This document shows positions 62,801 to 64,000 of a DNA stretch of 64,000 nt, one piece after another. The DNA is from Candidatus Aminicenantes bacterium UBA6072 (GTDB taxonomy: Bacteria > Acidobacteriota > Aminicenantia > UBA2199). The stretch is from assembly GCA_002436105.1 (NCBI GenBank), contig DIXU01000009.1, forward strand, positions 349,178 to 413,177. Direction: 5' to 3'. The translations under genes were made by a program, and so were the position numbers. The notes under the pieces were generated by a model. It was not told the DNA's origin. It did not search any database and was given only the letters and a program-made list of their open reading frames with translations. Position 1 is the first letter of the stretch. Every line of letters begins with the position of its first letter.

Positions 62801-64000
62801 CATACACTTTTTTCCAGCAGACCTCGGACAAGACCGTCACATCCCTGCCGGTAACCGGCTTGAATCCTGGTACTGCCTACTATTTCGTCATCCAGACCCG
62901 AACCGATGCTAGCTACTTCAACCCAAACACCCTCGACAGCGAGTACAGCGCCGAAGCCACAGCAACGACCATCCCTGCATACACGGTCACTTTCATCGCC
63001 GGCAGCGGCGGCACGCTGAGCGGCACCACGACACAGGTGGTCGAGCATGGATCCAGCTGCACGCCGGTAACGGCCGAGCCCAATGCCGGCTGTAGTTTCG
63101 TAAACTGGACCGGCGATTACACCGGCAGCGACAACCCACTGACCATCCTTAATGTCACTTCCGACATGACCATCACCGCTAATTTTTTCATCAGCCAGTA
63201 CACCGTGACGTTCATCGAGGGTGCCGACGGCACCATCAGCGGCGACAAAGTCCAGACCGTAAACTACGGCAGCTCCACCAGCGAGGTGAACGCGGTTCCC
63301 AACACCGGATATAGCTTCGTCAACTGGACCGGCGATTATAACGGCACAACCAACCCGCTGACCATTGCCAACGTCACCACTGACATGACCGTCACCGCCA
63401 ACTTCACGCTGGGTTCCCTGTTTGTCTCCGGCACCATCCTTTACAACTCCTCTCCGCTGGCCGGCGTGGTCATAAGCGGCCTGCCCGGCAACCCGGCCAC
63501 CGATGACTCCGGGCTTTACACTTCCGCTGTCGATTATGACTGGTCGGGCACGGTCACCCCGACCCTGGCCGGATATTCGTTCACCCCGGCCAATCGCATG
63601 TACATCAGCATAACCTCGGACCAGACCTCGCAAAACTACATCGCCGCCCAGGCCAGTTCTCTCGAGCTGACCAGCCCCAACGGCTGGGAGCACTGGACTC
63701 TGGGCACCACCAAGGCCATCACCTGGAACGCCATCAACTACACCGGCACGGTGCGCCTGGTGCTGTTCAAGAACGGCGTCAGGTTCGGCAACATCGTCGC
63801 CAATCTTCCGGCGTCGGCCGGCTCCTACGCCTGGACCGTGGGCCAGACCTACGACAGCGGCATGGCCCCCGAGGGCTCCGACTACCGCCTGTACCTGCGC
63901 AGCACCGACGGCACCAATATCGATCCCAGCGACTACCGGCTGGGGCTGATCGAGCCGGCGCAGCTGGAGATGACCTCGCCCAACGGCGGCGAGAGCTGGG
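59863..64000 (+). CDS. Large modular secreted protein (partial, C-terminus outside window)
   Basis: Open from ATG 59863 (GGGA site) to the window end, 1,379 codons. Signal peptide (about 8-28). Then: beta-sandwich module 1 (59950-60375) and 2 (60625-61015), similar to each other (ADLKIN ... LVA; WGDFG-DDSYVLLPG); carboxypeptidase-regulatory-like units, five copies (60382, 61027, 61267, 61507, 63421; GVTMNGLPGNPVTD pattern); InlB-B-like repeats, four (61747-62185 and 62977-63410; TVTANF ends); a plant-type LRR segment (62200-62640, NATNGDSWNNNSGW); FN3 (about 62680-62970); and a Kre9/KNH-like repeat (LTSPNG-WEHW ... LEMTSPNGGESW) at the edge. Probably exported to the surface or secreted as an adhesin or glycan-binding protein. 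Confidence 0.88.
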   Translation, partial: MRTNRNLKISLCLIAAWFALSFFPAAALEGQAIILYMAENGKILSPAPETGGTSHNVGYSSGFLAWTGSGVLSGDINGSSYTFHVYANSAGSTAFRADLKINDALVATTSFTVESNLFLPYGGTVTGIDPSLSGTSTVTLEIYHIGGAMGSILWGDFGLDDSYVVLPGQVNPTISGTVLEDGTPLAGVTMNGLPGNPVTDGSGQYSAIVDYGWSGTVSPTLNGRLFSPANREYSSVTSDHTGQDYSSIPGFAMYLENSSGLSHVPASGSSGMTGIYSGILSWTGWVYGDVDGTSYLFHLYAATQGTETTIQADLKINGTLVASSMFTTNSGTAELYELAVSGLNPESSGLTEVRLEISRVSGDMGEIHWGDFGPDDSYVLLPGELERRTISGHVLQGTAPLAGVVMNGLPGGPMTDATGYYSDSVYYGWYGTVIPAMTGFSFSPGQREYFDVTVDQTEQDYAASLLIYSITGTITLDGVPLPGVVMNGLPGNPVTDATGFYASAVGYGWSGTVTPALSGHSFSPASRTYESVTTPQTGQNFAASINTFLISGRVLLTSGEPLSGVLLSGLPGDPVTDGSGNYSARVPFDSTIEIRPIKAGYMFNPGARSYYNVSQDHSDQNFDAWWVGYKVTFLAGEHGSLQGETVQYVEWEGQTSPVTAVGDTGYILANWTVGEDTFTDNPLTVYYVRDDMTVTANFTLATYRVRILPKEGGTISGDPVQYVTHGHDCAPVTAVAEDGFYFREWSGDYSGSENPLTLRNVTGEMLVYANFGLAPIPPSERQALIDLYNATNGDSWNNNSGWKEPPLHTDGFAMPGTEGGWFGVDIYPFVREITFFSNNLNGTLPASLGNLTHLQGLMIKKNSVHGPIPPEIGQLPELWIINISGNQFSEAFPAAFTNLVNLNPDWTDFSYNALHASDPEILAFLNIKDPDWAASQTIAPDNILSIPVNSTTINLTWDPIPFTTGAGGYRIFVGTASGGPYTFFQQTSDKTVTSLPVTGLNPGTAYYFVIQTRTDASYFNPNTLDSEYSAEATATTIPAYTVTFIAGSGGTLSGTTTQVVEHGSSCTPVTAEPNAGCSFVNWTGDYTGSDNPLTILNVTSDMTITANFFISQYTVTFIEGADGTISGDKVQTVNYGSSTSEVNAVPNTGYSFVNWTGDYNGTTNPLTIANVTTDMTVTANFTLGSLFVSGTILYNSSPLAGVVISGLPGNPATDDSGLYTSAVDYDWSGTVTPTLAGYSFTPANRMYISITSDQTSQNYIAAQASSLELTSPNGWEHWTLGTTKAITWNAINYTGTVRLVLFKNGVRFGNIVANLPASAGSYAWTVGQTYDSGMAPEGSDYRLYLRSTDGTNIDPSDYRLGLIEPAQLEMTSPNGGESW

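Noticed and set aside
59923..63693. Several minus-strand open frames opposite the large secreted protein
   Set aside because: They mirror the repeats of the plus-strand gene and have no recognisable domains or ribosome-binding sites.

Overview
The window reads as ordinary chromosome from a high-G+C (about 60-65% by eye) diderm bacterium. It carries lipid A/Kdo genes (waaA, lpxK and an LpxL-type acyltransferase), rseP, lipoproteins, PpiC-type periplasmic chaperones and a dTDP-rhamnose/UDP-glucuronate sugar operon. The mix of GldA/F/G-type ABC genes with DUF4340, GspG-like single proteins, a SUMF1 protein and a long modular secreted protein suggests the Acidobacteriota/Aminicenantes neighbourhood. 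That placement is inference only; there is no rRNA in the window. Both strong Shine-Dalgarno sites and an unusual number of leaderless promoters are visible.

Layout: (1) 1-7835, minus strand, a nucleotide-sugar operon: UDP-glucuronate 4-epimerase, UDP-glucose dehydrogenase, glmS, rfbA, rfbD, then a secreted glycosidase-like protein cut by the window edge. (2) 7975-14142, minus: serine-hydrolase lipoprotein, mutS, recD2. (3) 14205-25637, plus: HAD phosphatase, GspG-like protein, PTS IIA-like protein, argS, a GldA/F/G/DUF4340 transporter operon, then an ECF sigma factor, a small membrane protein (putative anti-sigma) and an HtrA-like protein that has lost its catalytic triad. (4) 25656-27959, minus: pdxA, an Hfq-like protein, and a GlmU-like uridylyltransferase lacking most of the acetyltransferase half. 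(5) 28000-34556, plus: PadR regulator with TPR-amidohydrolase, then waaA-lpxK-lpxL-rph. (6) 34778-43127: two PpiC-type proteins, uppS-cdsA-dxr-rseP, coaD, UPF0200-type kinase, dCMP deaminase, cyclophilin. (7) 43189-53446: an unknown three-gene operon, SUMF1 protein, zinc-ribbon protein, YggS, DivIVA, RHH/PIN toxin-antitoxin pair, recA, VanZ-like protein, ftsY, ribD, ribE. (8) About 53385-58456, an A+T-richer island: a zinc-hook AAA ATPase followed by an AbiV-like HEPN protein (candidate defence pair), a GspG-like protein and diverged direct repeats. (9) 58457-64000: a CAP-domain protein (minus) and the first 1,379 codons of a modular secreted protein (plus).

The most notable observations are: a recurrent promoter layout with the -10 hexamer 5-8 nt before the start codon, implying leaderless mRNAs for at least eleven genes; three intergenic palindromes whose arms are all built from degenerate 7-bp tandem units of different sequence, two of them bracketing the toxin-antitoxin module; the two-gene ATPase/HEPN candidate defence system whose island begins inside the 3' end of ribE; and the pseudo-HtrA in an ECF sigma operon.

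No tRNA, rRNA, CRISPR array, transposase or integrase was recognised.
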